From contig NZ_WKJK01000006.1 in the NCBI RefSeq assembly GCF_009674535.1, forward strand, positions 248,001 through 312,000: 64,000 bases of DNA. Reading direction: 5' to 3'. The notes under the pieces were generated by a model that was not told the DNA's origin, did no database searches, and saw nothing but the letters and a program-made list of their open reading frames with translations. The translations under genes were made by a program, and so were the position numbers. Source of the stretch: Duganella guangzhouensis (GTDB lineage: Bacteria; Pseudomonadota; Gammaproteobacteria; Burkholderiales; Burkholderiaceae_D). This document shows, piece after piece, positions 1 to 7,480 of this stretch (position 1 is its first letter; each line of letters begins with the position of its first letter).

Positions 1-884
1 AAGATCTTGCCTTGGCCTTCACGAATGGTGGCGGTCAGCTCCGCGTCCTCCGGCTTGAAGTTGCGCGCCATGCCCCAGAAATACCAGTGCGAAGTTTCGG
101 TCTCCGGCGTGATGAAGTCGACCACGATGCTGGACGCCTTGTGCTGCGGCTCGGCGTGATAGCCGCCCTTGCCCGCATGCGCCACACCGACTTCGATCAT
201 CACATGGCTGGGCGGCGAGAAGCGGCAGATCTGCCAGCGGTCCACCGGCACATCGTCGGCCAGGCCGTTGCCGCGCAGCGCGGCGCGCCAGAACGGCGGC
301 GCCATGATGTTTTCCATGTAGCGGCTGGTCACCACCTGCTCGCCCTCGACCTTGGTGTTGACCGGCGCTTCGTCGATTTCCTTCTGGCCGATGCTGCTCG
401 CATGCACATAGGTCTCGTGCGTCAGATCCATCAGGTTGTCGACCATCAGCCGGTAGTCACAGTTGATGTGGTACAAGCCGCCGCCATACGCCCATTCCGG
501 ATTCACGGCCCATTCCAGATGATGAATCAGCGCCGGATCGGCTTTGTCGGCCTCGCCGGTCCAGACCCAGATGAAGCCGTAGCGCTCCTCGACCGGATAG
601 CTGCGGATGCACGGGAAGCCGCGCACGCGCTGGCCGGGCATGCTGATGACCTTGCCATCACAGCCCATCTCCAGACCGTGATAACCGCACACCAGCTGGC
701 CCTCGCGCACAAAGCCCAGCGACAGCGGCGCGCCACGATGCGGACAGAAATCCTCCACCGCCGCCACCTTGCCCTCGGGGCCGCGATAGAACACGATTTT
801 TTCGCCGCAGATCTGGCGGCCCAGCGGCTTGGTGGCGATTTCGTCGGGGGTACAGGCCACGTACCAGGTGTTTTTTGGGTACAT
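1..884 (-). CDS. vanA: Vanillate O-demethylase oxygenase subunit (partial, 3' end off window)
   Basis: Rieske non-heme iron oxygenase expected to demethylate vanillate to protocatechuate. The first 294 codons are present and the C-terminus lies beyond base 1. The Rieske [2Fe-2S] ligands are Cys47, His49 (CPHRG), Cys66 and His69 (CGYHG). The mononuclear iron histidines are His156 and His161 in the NLMDLTHETYVH segment, which is the VanA/LigX/ToMO-type pattern. The start is supported by AAAGGAGA seven bases upstream. The reductase partner VanB is not in the window and may follow off the left edge. The ferulate genes at 6.6-13.8 kb produce vanillate, which supports the substrate. A candidate promoter and palindromic operator lie immediately upstream. 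The family call is secure; vanillate versus another methoxy-aromatic rests on context. Confidence 0.88.
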   Translation of the reverse strand, partial: MYPKNTWYVACTPDEIATKPLGRQICGEKIVFYRGPEGKVAAVEDFCPHRGAPLSLGFVREGQLVCGYHGLEMGCDGKVISMPGQRVRGFPCIRSYPVEERYGFIWVWTGEADKADPALIHHLEWAVNPEWAYGGGLYHINCDYRLMVDNLMDLTHETYVHASSIGQKEIDEAPVNTKVEGEQVVTSRYMENIMAPPFWRAALRGNGLADDVPVDRWQICRFSPPSHVMIEVGVAHAGKGGYHAEPQHKASSIVVDFITPETETSHWYFWGMARNFKPEDAELTATIREGQGKI

Positions 885-905
885 CTTGTCTCCTTTGTTT
901 TCGAT

Positions 906-956
906 ATTCAGTGCACTGAATGTTGTAAAGTATAGGCGCTTCTGACACGATGTAAA
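906..956 (-). promoter_or_regulatory. vanA promoter with perfect 16-bp palindromic operator
   Basis: On the minus strand TTTACA (956-951) and TATACT (934-929) are 16 bases apart and look like sigma-70 -35/-10 boxes for vanA. The perfect palindrome ATTCAGTGCACTGAAT at 906-921 covers the expected transcription start. A MarR-type regulator is transcribed away from the other side, so this is its most likely operator. MarR proteins bind palindromes of this size; the assignment is inference. Confidence 0.6.
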
Positions 957-991
957 CCTTTTTAGATGCGGCAACGCACAATGAGCCCGCC

Positions 992-1489
992 ATGCCCGAG
1001 ACCGAAAGCCAACTGATCAACCTGTACGAACATCCGGGCCACTTGCTGCGACGCGCGCAGCAAATCTCCGTCTCCATCTTTTACGATGAGCTGGGCAACG
1101 AGCTGACGCCGGTGCAATACGCGATGCTGCGCAATCTGGCCGGCCATCCCGGCATCGATCAGGTATCGCTGTCGGCGCTGAACGGCATCGACACCTCGAC
1201 CGGCGCCACCGTCTGCGCGCGGCTGGAGGAAAAAGGACTGTTGGAACGCAAGGTGATTCCGCACAACCGGCGTCAGCGCGCGCTGACCATCACGCCGGCC
1301 GGCGAAAAACTGCTGGAAGATCTGATCCCCGGCGCGCAACGCCTGCGGCGCCGGTTGCTGGCGCCGCTCACCGGCCCGGAGCAACTGCAATTCATGGAAC
1401 TGCTGACCAAACTGGTCGAAGGCAACAACGAACAAAGCCGCGCGCCGCTGGCCGAGCCGCCGGCGCAGACGGCCTCAGCGGAAGGCTAA
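992..1489 (+). CDS. MarR family transcriptional regulator (putative vanillate-responsive)
   Basis: 165 residues, usual MarR length, with a central winged helix-turn-helix (SLSALNGIDTSTGATVCARLEEKGLLER) and the conserved wing NRRQRALTITPAGE. It is divergent from vanA and separated by 107 bp holding a 16-bp palindrome, so it is probably a local repressor released by vanillate or a related aromatic. MarR-type control of O-demethylase genes has a precedent in Sphingobium DesR, whereas pseudomonad VanR is a GntR protein. The upstream ATG at 981 is out of frame and the Shine-Dalgarno is weak. Its last four bases overlap the convergent livF stop. Confidence 0.85.
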   Translation: MPETESQLINLYEHPGHLLRRAQQISVSIFYDELGNELTPVQYAMLRNLAGHPGIDQVSLSALNGIDTSTGATVCARLEEKGLLERKVIPHNRRQRALTITPAGEKLLEDLIPGAQRLRRRLLAPLTGPEQLQFMELLTKLVEGNNEQSRAPLAEPPAQTASAEG

Positions 1490-2187
1490 GCCACCGCTAC
1501 CAGACGGTCCAGCCGTTCGCCATCGGCCAGCAGGCTGGCGCTGTCCGAGTCGTGCACCACGCGGCCGCGATCCAGCACGATGGCGCGCTGCGTCAGCGAC
1601 AACGCCAGCCGCGCATGCTGCTCGACCACGATCACCGACATGCCCTCGTCCTGCACCAGCTTGCGGATCGCTCGTACCAGCTCCTGCACGATGATCGGCG
1701 CCAGACCCTCCATCGGCTCATCCAGCAACAGGATGCGCGGATTGGTCATCAGCGCGCGGGCGATCGCCACCATCTGCTGCTCGCCGCCGGACAGCTGATT
1801 GCCCATGTTGTTGCGCCGTTCCTGCAGGCGCGGGAACATCGCGTAGACCCGCTGCAGCGTCCACGGCCCCGGCCGCGCCACCACCGTCAAATGCTCCTCC
1901 ACCGTCAGCGATGGGAACATATGCCTTTCCTGCGGTACCCATCCCAGTCCGGCGCGAGCGCGCTTGTGCGTGCTGAGCCGCGCGATATCGGCGCCGCCCC
2001 AGCGGATCGCACCGCGATGCAAGCGGGTCAACCCCATCAGCGTCACCAGCAGACTGGTCTTGCCGACGCCGTTACGGCCCAGCAGCGCCAGACTGTCGCC
2101 CTCCTGCAACGCGAACGACACGTCCTCCAGCACGGTGGCCTCGCCATAACCGGCTGTCACACCATCCAACGCCAACAACTCAGCCAT
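1486..2187 (-). CDS. livF: Branched-chain-type ABC transporter ATP-binding protein (LivF family)
   Basis: Second ATPase of a HAAT-type (LivFGHMJ-like) importer, 233 residues from the chosen start MAELLALDG. Walker A is GRNGVGKTS, the signature LSGGEQQ, and Walker B is followed by LLLDEPMEGLAP, typical of LivF. The start at 2187 is preferred over an in-frame codon 48 bases upstream because GGGGAGG precedes it at the right distance. It overlaps the livG stop by eight bases. The cistron is last in porin-livH-livM-livG-livF. Its position in a ferulate locus suggests the substrate is a hydroxycinnamate or other aromatic acid rather than an amino acid. Confidence 0.9.
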   Translation of the reverse strand: MAELLALDGVTAGYGEATVLEDVSFALQEGDSLALLGRNGVGKTSLLVTLMGLTRLHRGAIRWGGADIARLSTHKRARAGLGWVPQERHMFPSLTVEEHLTVVARPGPWTLQRVYAMFPRLQERRNNMGNQLSGGEQQMVAIARALMTNPRILLLDEPMEGLAPIIVQELVRAIRKLVQDEGMSVIVVEQHARLALSLTQRAIVLDRGRVVHDSDSASLLADGERLDRLVAVA

Positions 2188-2938
2188 GCTCAGCCTCCCC
2201 CAGATACACTTCCTTAACGCGCGGATCGGCAGCAATCTCGGCCGGCGTACCCTCGGTCAGCACTTTGCCGCCGACCAGCACCGTGATGCGGTCGGCAAAG
2301 CGGAACACCAATCCCATGTCATGCTCAATGAACAGCACGGTTACCTCGCGCGGCAACTGCGCCAGCACCGCAAATAGCTCCTTGCTTTCGGCCTGCGGAA
2401 TGCCGGCCGCCGGCTCGTCCAGCAGCAGAATGCGCGGCTTGGTCGCCAGCGCCAGGGCGATCTCCACCAGCCGCTGCTTGCCGTAAGCCATGCTGTGTGT
2501 CACGCTGTTGGCCTGATCGCTCAGCTTCAGCGTGGCCAGCAGCGCCATCGCCTCATCGATCACATCGGCGCGCTTGGCCACGGTCTGCCACCACACGCGC
2601 TGCAAGCCGCGCCGTTCGCTGATCGCCAGCGCCACCGATTCCAGCACCGTCAAGCCGGCAAACAACGTATTCAGCTGGAAGGTGCGCGTCATGCCGCTAT
2701 GCACGCGCTGATGCTGCGGCATGTGGGTGATGTCCTGGCCGCCCAGGAACACCTTGCCGCTGCTGGGCGCCAGCGCGCCGGTCAGCAGATTGATGAAGGT
2801 AGTCTTGCCGGCACCGTTCGGCCCGATCAACGCATGGCGCGCGCCCGGCGTGAAGCTCAAGTTGATATCGCTGTTGGCAACGAAGGCGCCCCATTGCTTG
2901 CCCAGTCCTTCGGTACGCAGGGTAAAGTCCTGGCTCAT
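2180..2938 (-). CDS. livG: Branched-chain-type ABC transporter ATP-binding protein (LivG family)
   Basis: First ATPase of the importer, 252 residues. Walker A is GPNGAGKTT near residue 39. The signature region reads YGKQRLVEIALAL, the LivG form in which the canonical LSGGQ is altered, and Walker B ends LLLDEPAAG. The start overlaps the livM stop by four bases (ATGA), so translation is probably coupled. Together with LivF it would drive the LivHM channel at the inner membrane. Confidence 0.92.
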   Translation of the reverse strand: MSQDFTLRTEGLGKQWGAFVANSDINLSFTPGARHALIGPNGAGKTTFINLLTGALAPSSGKVFLGGQDITHMPQHQRVHSGMTRTFQLNTLFAGLTVLESVALAISERRGLQRVWWQTVAKRADVIDEAMALLATLKLSDQANSVTHSMAYGKQRLVEIALALATKPRILLLDEPAAGIPQAESKELFAVLAQLPREVTVLFIEHDMGLVFRFADRITVLVGGKVLTEGTPAEIAADPRVKEVYLGEAEHG

Positions 2939-3951
2939 GGCTGCTCCTTGAAACGCGCGCGCAGTTTTTCCAGGCCGCCGAGGATGCCGCCGCGCGCAAA
3001 CATCACGATCAGCACCAGCAGCAGACCGATGTAGAACTGCCAGTACACCGGATTCAGGCCGGAGATGTAATCCTGCGCCAGCATGAACACCGCCGCGCCC
3101 ACCAGCCCACCATAGAGGCGACCGGTACCGCCCAGCACCAGCATGATCATCAGTTCGGCCGAACGCGGGAAGCCCAGCGAATCCAGGCCGACAAACTGCG
3201 TGGTCTGCGCCAGCAATGCACCGGCCACGCCAGCCACCGCCGCGCCCACCGTGTAGATCGCCATCAAGCGGCGCGGCACATTGACGCCCAGCGCCGGCAT
3301 GCGGCGCACGCCCTCGCGAATGCCGATCAGGCTCAGTCCGAACGGCGACGCCACCATGCGCCGCAGCACCACAAACAGCACGAACAACACAGACAAGCTG
3401 TACCAGAAAGCGAGCTTGCCATCGAGATCGAATTCGAACACGCCAAACAGCTTGTCCACCATCATGCCCGACAAGCCGTCGACGCCGCCGGTGAGGAAGG
3501 AAGCCTTGTTGGCCGCCTCATGCAGCATCAGGCCGATACCCAACGTCACCATCAATCGCGTCAAATCCTGGCCGCGCACCACCAGCAGCGACACCACAAA
3601 ACCAAACACGGCGGCCACCACGGCGGCGGCCAGCAAACCGCTCAGCGGCTCGCCCCAGCCATGCACCGCCAGCAGGCCGGCGGTGTAAGCGCCCAGGCCG
3701 AAGAAGGCGGCATGGCCCAACGAGACGATGCCGGCATAACCCAGAATCAAATCCAGCGACACCGCAAACAGCCCCATAATCATGATCTGGCTAATCAGCA
3801 CCAGATAACCGGGAAACGCCACATACGCCGCCAGCGGCAGCAGCCAGAACACAATCTCCAGCGGCTTCCAGCGGTCGTTCGGCAACCGTGGCGGCGGCAG
3901 CGCCGCCAGCACCGACACCGGCTTCACTTCTTTTTCAGCAAACGCATTCAT
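2935..3951 (-). CDS. livM: Branched-chain-type ABC transporter permease (LivM family)
   Basis: 338-residue hydrophobic permease with about nine membrane segments and the LivM hallmark GYAGIVSLGHAAFFGLGAY. The cytoplasmic loop carries the EAA-like segment GVRRMPALGVNVPRR. It overlaps livH by four bases and livG by four bases. It pairs with LivH to form the inner-membrane channel. The short N-terminal extension before the first membrane helix is Pro-rich and probably cytoplasmic. Confidence 0.92.
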   Translation of the reverse strand: MNAFAEKEVKPVSVLAALPPPRLPNDRWKPLEIVFWLLPLAAYVAFPGYLVLISQIMIMGLFAVSLDLILGYAGIVSLGHAAFFGLGAYTAGLLAVHGWGEPLSGLLAAAVVAAVFGFVVSLLVVRGQDLTRLMVTLGIGLMLHEAANKASFLTGGVDGLSGMMVDKLFGVFEFDLDGKLAFWYSLSVLFVLFVVLRRMVASPFGLSLIGIREGVRRMPALGVNVPRRLMAIYTVGAAVAGVAGALLAQTTQFVGLDSLGFPRSAELMIMLVLGGTGRLYGGLVGAAVFMLAQDYISGLNPVYWQFYIGLLLVLIVMFARGGILGGLEKLRARFKEQP

Positions 3952-4814
3952 GCTTTTCTCCGCATCAGGCCGGCAGGGAACAAAATCAGCAGCACCACCA
4001 TCAGCGCATAGATCACAAAAGCGCCCACTTCGGGCACATAGTATTTGCCGGCGACGTCGAACACGCCCAGCAGAATAGCGGCCAGCAGCGGCCCCTTGAT
4101 GGTGCCGGCGCCACCCACCGCAACCACCAGCAGGAAGTAGACCATGTACTTGACCGGGAAGCTGGGGTCCAGCCCCAGCACGTCGATGCCGAGGCCGCCG
4201 CCCAGGCCGGCCAGGCCCGAGCCCAGCGCAAACGTCAGGCTGAACACGCGGCTGACGTTGATACCGAGGCCGGCCGCAGCCACCTGGTTATCGACCGAGG
4301 CGCGGATTTGCGCGCCAAAGCGGGTGCGCTCGATCAGCAGGCCCAGCGCCACCGTCATCAGCACCACCACACCGATCAGGAACAAGCGATACGCGCCCAC
4401 GTCCAGGCCCAACAAGTGCACCTGGCCACGCAGCCAGTCCGGCAACTGCACCGGTTGCTGCGTCGGGCCGTACAGATAGGTGGCGCCCGCCACCGACATG
4501 AAGGTCAGGCCGATCGAGAACAGCACCTGGTCCAGATGGCTGGCGCGGTACAGGCGACGATACAACAGACGCTCCAGTACCCAGCCCACCAGCGCCGCCG
4601 CGATGAAGGCCAGCGGCAGCGAGGCCAGGAACGGCAAGCCAAAGCGCGCCAGCAGCGTCACGCTGACATAGCCGCCCAGCATGGCAAACGCGCCGTGGGC
4701 CAGGTTAACAAAGTTCATCATCCCCATCGTCACCGACAGACCGACACTGATCAGAAACAACAGACTGCCGTAAGCGATGCCGTCAAACAGCACGCCGGCG
4801 AAATTGGCTAGCAT
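3948..4814 (-). CDS. livH: Branched-chain-type ABC transporter permease (LivH family)
   Basis: 288-residue permease with the LivH hallmark MGMMNFVNLAHGAFAMLGGY near residues 30-50 and about eight membrane helices. It is the first permease after the porin, with a 15-bp gap, and starts a chain of overlapping genes running to livF. No binding protein is encoded on this strand; the likely partner is the divergently oriented gene at 10822. Confidence 0.92.
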   Translation of the reverse strand: MLANFAGVLFDGIAYGSLLFLISVGLSVTMGMMNFVNLAHGAFAMLGGYVSVTLLARFGLPFLASLPLAFIAAALVGWVLERLLYRRLYRASHLDQVLFSIGLTFMSVAGATYLYGPTQQPVQLPDWLRGQVHLLGLDVGAYRLFLIGVVVLMTVALGLLIERTRFGAQIRASVDNQVAAAGLGINVSRVFSLTFALGSGLAGLGGGLGIDVLGLDPSFPVKYMVYFLLVVAVGGAGTIKGPLLAAILLGVFDVAGKYYVPEVGAFVIYALMVVLLILFPAGLMRRKA

Positions 4815-4829
4815 GGGCGCCCCTCAGCT

Positions 4830-5924
4830 TCAGAAAGTGTGACGGATGCCGGCCATCACGCCGTTTTGCGTCTTGCCCGCGCCGACCGTGCCACCGGCAT
4901 CCAGCGCCACCGCCGACAGGCCGGAGTTCTTCATGCGGCCGACGCCGCCATACACCGCAGTGCGTTTCGAGAGATAGTAGGTCAGGCGCGCGACCAGCAT
5001 GGTAACGTCGGCATCGCTGTTCTTGACGTCCTTGCGCGCCACCTGCGTGTCCAGCGTGGTGAACGGATTCAGCGGATAGCTGACGCCGAGGAAGTACAGA
5101 TCCGACTCGGTGCGGCCGGTGGCGGCATTGGTGGTGCGGTCGATCACGCCACCGGCGATTTTGCCCTCGCCCACTTTCACGTAGGCGTTGGCGGTCACGC
5201 GCTTGTCGCTGTTATTGCTGCTGGTGAGGCCACCAGCGGCGCCGGTGTTACCGTACATGATGTCGTACGAAGTGTTGACGCCGAACTCCGGCGTTTCGTA
5301 GCCGAGCAAACCGGTCGCCTGACGGCAGGCTTTGGAATTGCCGGCCACTTCGCCGGCGCAACCAGTGGCGGCGGGGCCGCCGGCCGACGAGGTATCGCGG
5401 CCGAAGCTGTAGGTGGCGCCCACCACGACATTATTGAAGTTGCCGATGTAGCCGATGGCGTTATCGCTGCGCGCATTCGGCAGGTAGGGATCGATGCTGC
5501 CGATGGCGAACAGGTTCGGACCCATCACATCATACTTCAGCGAAGCGATGTAAGTCATGTTGACCTGGCGGCCCAGCGTGACGGTGCCGAAGTCGCCCTT
5601 CAGCCCCACCGAGGCCTGGCGACCGAACAGGCGATTGCCCTGCCCCATGGTGCCGCTGTCGAGCGCCAGACCGGCTTCCAGCGTGAACACCAGCGACAGG
5701 CCGCCGCCCAGGTCTTCGTTGCCGCGGAAGCCGATGCGCGAAGGGAAGGAGCCGGTCAGCGACGGCATGCGGGTGGCGGAATTGCCGGCGGCATCGACAT
5801 TGGTCACGCGTTCGATACCGGTGTCCAGCAAGCCGTACACGGTCACGTTACTTTGGGCCAAAGCGGCGCTGCACGCGCCCAGGCCAGCCAGCAGCGCCAC
5901 CGCGCCACGGATACGATAAGTCAT
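4830..5924 (-). CDS. Outer-membrane general porin (betaproteobacterial OmpC/Porin_4 family)
   Basis: 364 residues with a signal peptide ending ACSAALA|QSNVTVYG. The mature start VTVYGLLDTGIERV and the terminal GIRHTF (C-terminal Phe) are the classic marks of trimeric betaproteobacterial porins. It has the expected alternation of amphipathic strands and extracellular loops. It leads the porin-livHMGF operon, so it probably lets aromatic acids cross the outer membrane. The Shine-Dalgarno AGGAGACAA precedes the ATG. Its promoter carries half-sites matching the ech operator. Confidence 0.9.
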   Translation of the reverse strand: MTYRIRGAVALLAGLGACSAALAQSNVTVYGLLDTGIERVTNVDAAGNSATRMPSLTGSFPSRIGFRGNEDLGGGLSLVFTLEAGLALDSGTMGQGNRLFGRQASVGLKGDFGTVTLGRQVNMTYIASLKYDVMGPNLFAIGSIDPYLPNARSDNAIGYIGNFNNVVVGATYSFGRDTSSAGGPAATGCAGEVAGNSKACRQATGLLGYETPEFGVNTSYDIMYGNTGAAGGLTSSNNSDKRVTANAYVKVGEGKIAGGVIDRTTNAATGRTESDLYFLGVSYPLNPFTTLDTQVARKDVKNSDADVTMLVARLTYYLSKRTAVYGGVGRMKNSGLSAVALDAGGTVGAGKTQNGVMAGIRHTF

Positions 5925-5976
5925 GTTTGTCTCCTGTTGTTTTATCCGGGCGTCCGTTTTTTCGCGCCCTAAATAA

Positions 5977-6017
5977 ATAGTAGGATTTAAATCAGGCAGT
6001 TGTCAATCTACCTGATA
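5977..6017 (-). promoter_or_regulatory. Porin-livHMGF promoter flanked by TATCAGG half-sites
   Basis: On the minus strand TTGACA (6006-6001) and TACTAT (5982-5977) are spaced 18 bp, giving a good sigma-70 promoter. The inverted half-sites ATCAGGCAG (5991-5999) and CTACCTGAT (6008-6016) bracket the -35 box. The same half-site forms the palindrome at the ech promoter, so one MarR protein probably represses both operons. Confidence 0.6.
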
Positions 6018-6061
6018 CTCTTATCGTATCCCGCCGACATTTTCGCCACGCCGGCGTTGAC

Positions 6062-6523
6062 TCAAATACCTTCCAGCGTCAGCGCCCGCACCGCGCCGCG
6101 CAAGCGCGTGAACAGCTGTTGCAATTCCGCTTCAGTCAGGTCGGGAAACATCTGTTGCTCGACCGCGCGCACCTTGCCATCGCACTCGCTGAGGATCGCA
6201 TCGCCCTGCTTGGTCAGCTGGATCTGGATGATGCGGCCGTGCGCCGGGTCCGGCGTGCGTTCGATCCAGCCCTTGGCTTCCATCACTTTGACCATTTCAT
6301 TGGCCGACTGCGGCGCCATCATGGTGCGCGTGGCCAGTTGCGCGTTCGACAGCGCGCCCTGAGCCCGGAACACCGATAGCGCGGTGTATTGCGGCACCGT
6401 CAGGCCAGCCGGCGCGCAACACTCGCGCAAGCGCTTGTTCAACACATGATCCAGACGACCCAGCATATAGGCCAATCCCATAGGCTTGGTTGGATCGGCT
6501 TCCGGCAACGTAGCTTTAACCAT
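6062..6523 (-). CDS. MarR family regulator of hydroxycinnamate catabolism (FerR/CouR-like)
   Basis: 153 residues, typical MarR fold. The winged helix lies around residues 55-100 (LSNAQLATRTMMAPQSANEMVKVMEAKGWIER), followed by the wing DPAHGRIIQIQLTKQG. It is divergent from ech-vdh-fcs and upstream of the porin-liv operon. MarR proteins in this position in other proteobacteria (CouR, FerC) sense p-coumaroyl-CoA or feruloyl-CoA, the product of the synthetase encoded here, so feruloyl-CoA is the probable inducer. The ligand is inference; family and context are firm. Confidence 0.88.
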   Translation of the reverse strand: MVKATLPEADPTKPMGLAYMLGRLDHVLNKRLRECCAPAGLTVPQYTALSVFRAQGALSNAQLATRTMMAPQSANEMVKVMEAKGWIERTPDPAHGRIIQIQLTKQGDAILSECDGKVRAVEQQMFPDLTEAELQQLFTRLRGAVRALTLEGI

Positions 6524-6534
6524 AAAAATTCAGC

Positions 6535-6588
6535 TTGAAAAATAAAAAAGGCAGGTATAGTATAAGACACATATCAGGCAGCCTGATA
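6535..6588 (+). promoter_or_regulatory. ech operon promoter with MarR-type operator
   Basis: TTGAAA (6535-6540) and TAGTAT (6558-6563) are 17 bp apart and form a plausible promoter. TATCAGGCAGCCTGATA at 6572-6588 has perfect 8-bp arms around a single central A and would cover the start of the transcript, blocking initiation when bound. Its half-sites recur at the porin promoter. Confidence 0.6.
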
Positions 6589-6614
6589 AGAAACTTACCA
6601 ACAGGAGATATTGT

Positions 6615-7448
6615 ATGTCCAAATATGCAGCACGCTGGGAAACCGTGAAGGTCGACGTGGAAAATCGTATCGGCTGGATCACCCTCAACCGTCCGGAAAA
6701 GCGCAACGCCATGAGCCCAACGCTGAACCGCGAAATGATCGACGTGCTGGAAACGCTGGAGCTGGACGAAGACGCCCAAGTGATCGTGCTGACCGGCGCC
6801 GGCGACTCGTGGACCGCCGGCATGGACCTGAAAGAATACTTCCGCGAAAACGACGGCAAGCCGGAAATTTTCCAGGAACGCCTGCGCCGCGACTGCTCGC
6901 AATGGCAATGGAAGTTGCTGCGCATGTATTCCAAGCCAACCATCGCCATGGTCAACGGCTGGTGCTTCGGCGGCGCCTTCTCTCCGCTGGTGGCTTGCGA
7001 CCTGGCGATCGCCGCCGACGAAGCGGTGTTCGGCCTGTCCGAAATCAACTGGGGCATCCCGCCCGGCAATCTGGTCAGCAAAGCCGTGGCCGACACCATG
7101 GGCCACCGTCAGGCACTGCACTACATCATGACCGGCGACACCTTCACCGGCCAGGAAGCGGCCGCCATGGGCCTGGTCAACAAGAGCGTGCCGCGCGCCG
7201 AACTGCGCGACGCCGTGCTCGCGCTGGCCGACAAGCTGCTGGCCAAGGCGCCGGTGGTGCTGCGCATCGCCAAAAACGGCTTCAAGCGCTGCCGCGAACT
7301 GAACTGGGATCAGAATGAGGACTATCTGTACGCCAAGGTCGACCAGTCCAACTTCCGCGATCCGGAAAAAGGCCGGGCGCAAGGTCTGAAGCAGTTCCTG
7401 GACGATAAGACCATCAAGCCAGGCCTGCAGACCTTCAAACGTGATTAA
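6615..7448 (+). CDS. ech: p-Hydroxycinnamoyl-CoA hydratase/lyase (feruloyl-CoA to vanillin)
   Basis: Crotonase-fold enzyme of 277 residues that hydrates feruloyl-CoA and cleaves it by retro-aldol to vanillin and acetyl-CoA. The catalytic positions known from Pseudomonas fluorescens HCHL, Ser123, Glu143 and Tyr239, are all present at identical numbering. The HCHL-specific segments NGWCFGGAFSPLVACDLAIAA (split around residue 117) and SEINWGIPPGNLV separate it from ordinary enoyl-CoA hydratases. The Shine-Dalgarno ACAGGAGAT is upstream. It is first in the ech-vdh-fcs-binding protein-esterase series. Confidence 0.95.
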   Translation: MSKYAARWETVKVDVENRIGWITLNRPEKRNAMSPTLNREMIDVLETLELDEDAQVIVLTGAGDSWTAGMDLKEYFRENDGKPEIFQERLRRDCSQWQWKLLRMYSKPTIAMVNGWCFGGAFSPLVACDLAIAADEAVFGLSEINWGIPPGNLVSKAVADTMGHRQALHYIMTGDTFTGQEAAAMGLVNKSVPRAELRDAVLALADKLLAKAPVVLRIAKNGFKRCRELNWDQNEDYLYAKVDQSNFRDPEKGRAQGLKQFLDDKTIKPGLQTFKRD

Positions 7449-7480
7449 ATCCCCCAACTAAAAAAATACCGGAGACACTC

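Noticed and set aside
6516..7457. 313-codon minus-strand frame opposite ech
   Set aside because: The hydratase/lyase has all three catalytic residues; the opposite frame is a codon-bias shadow that also runs through the promoter.
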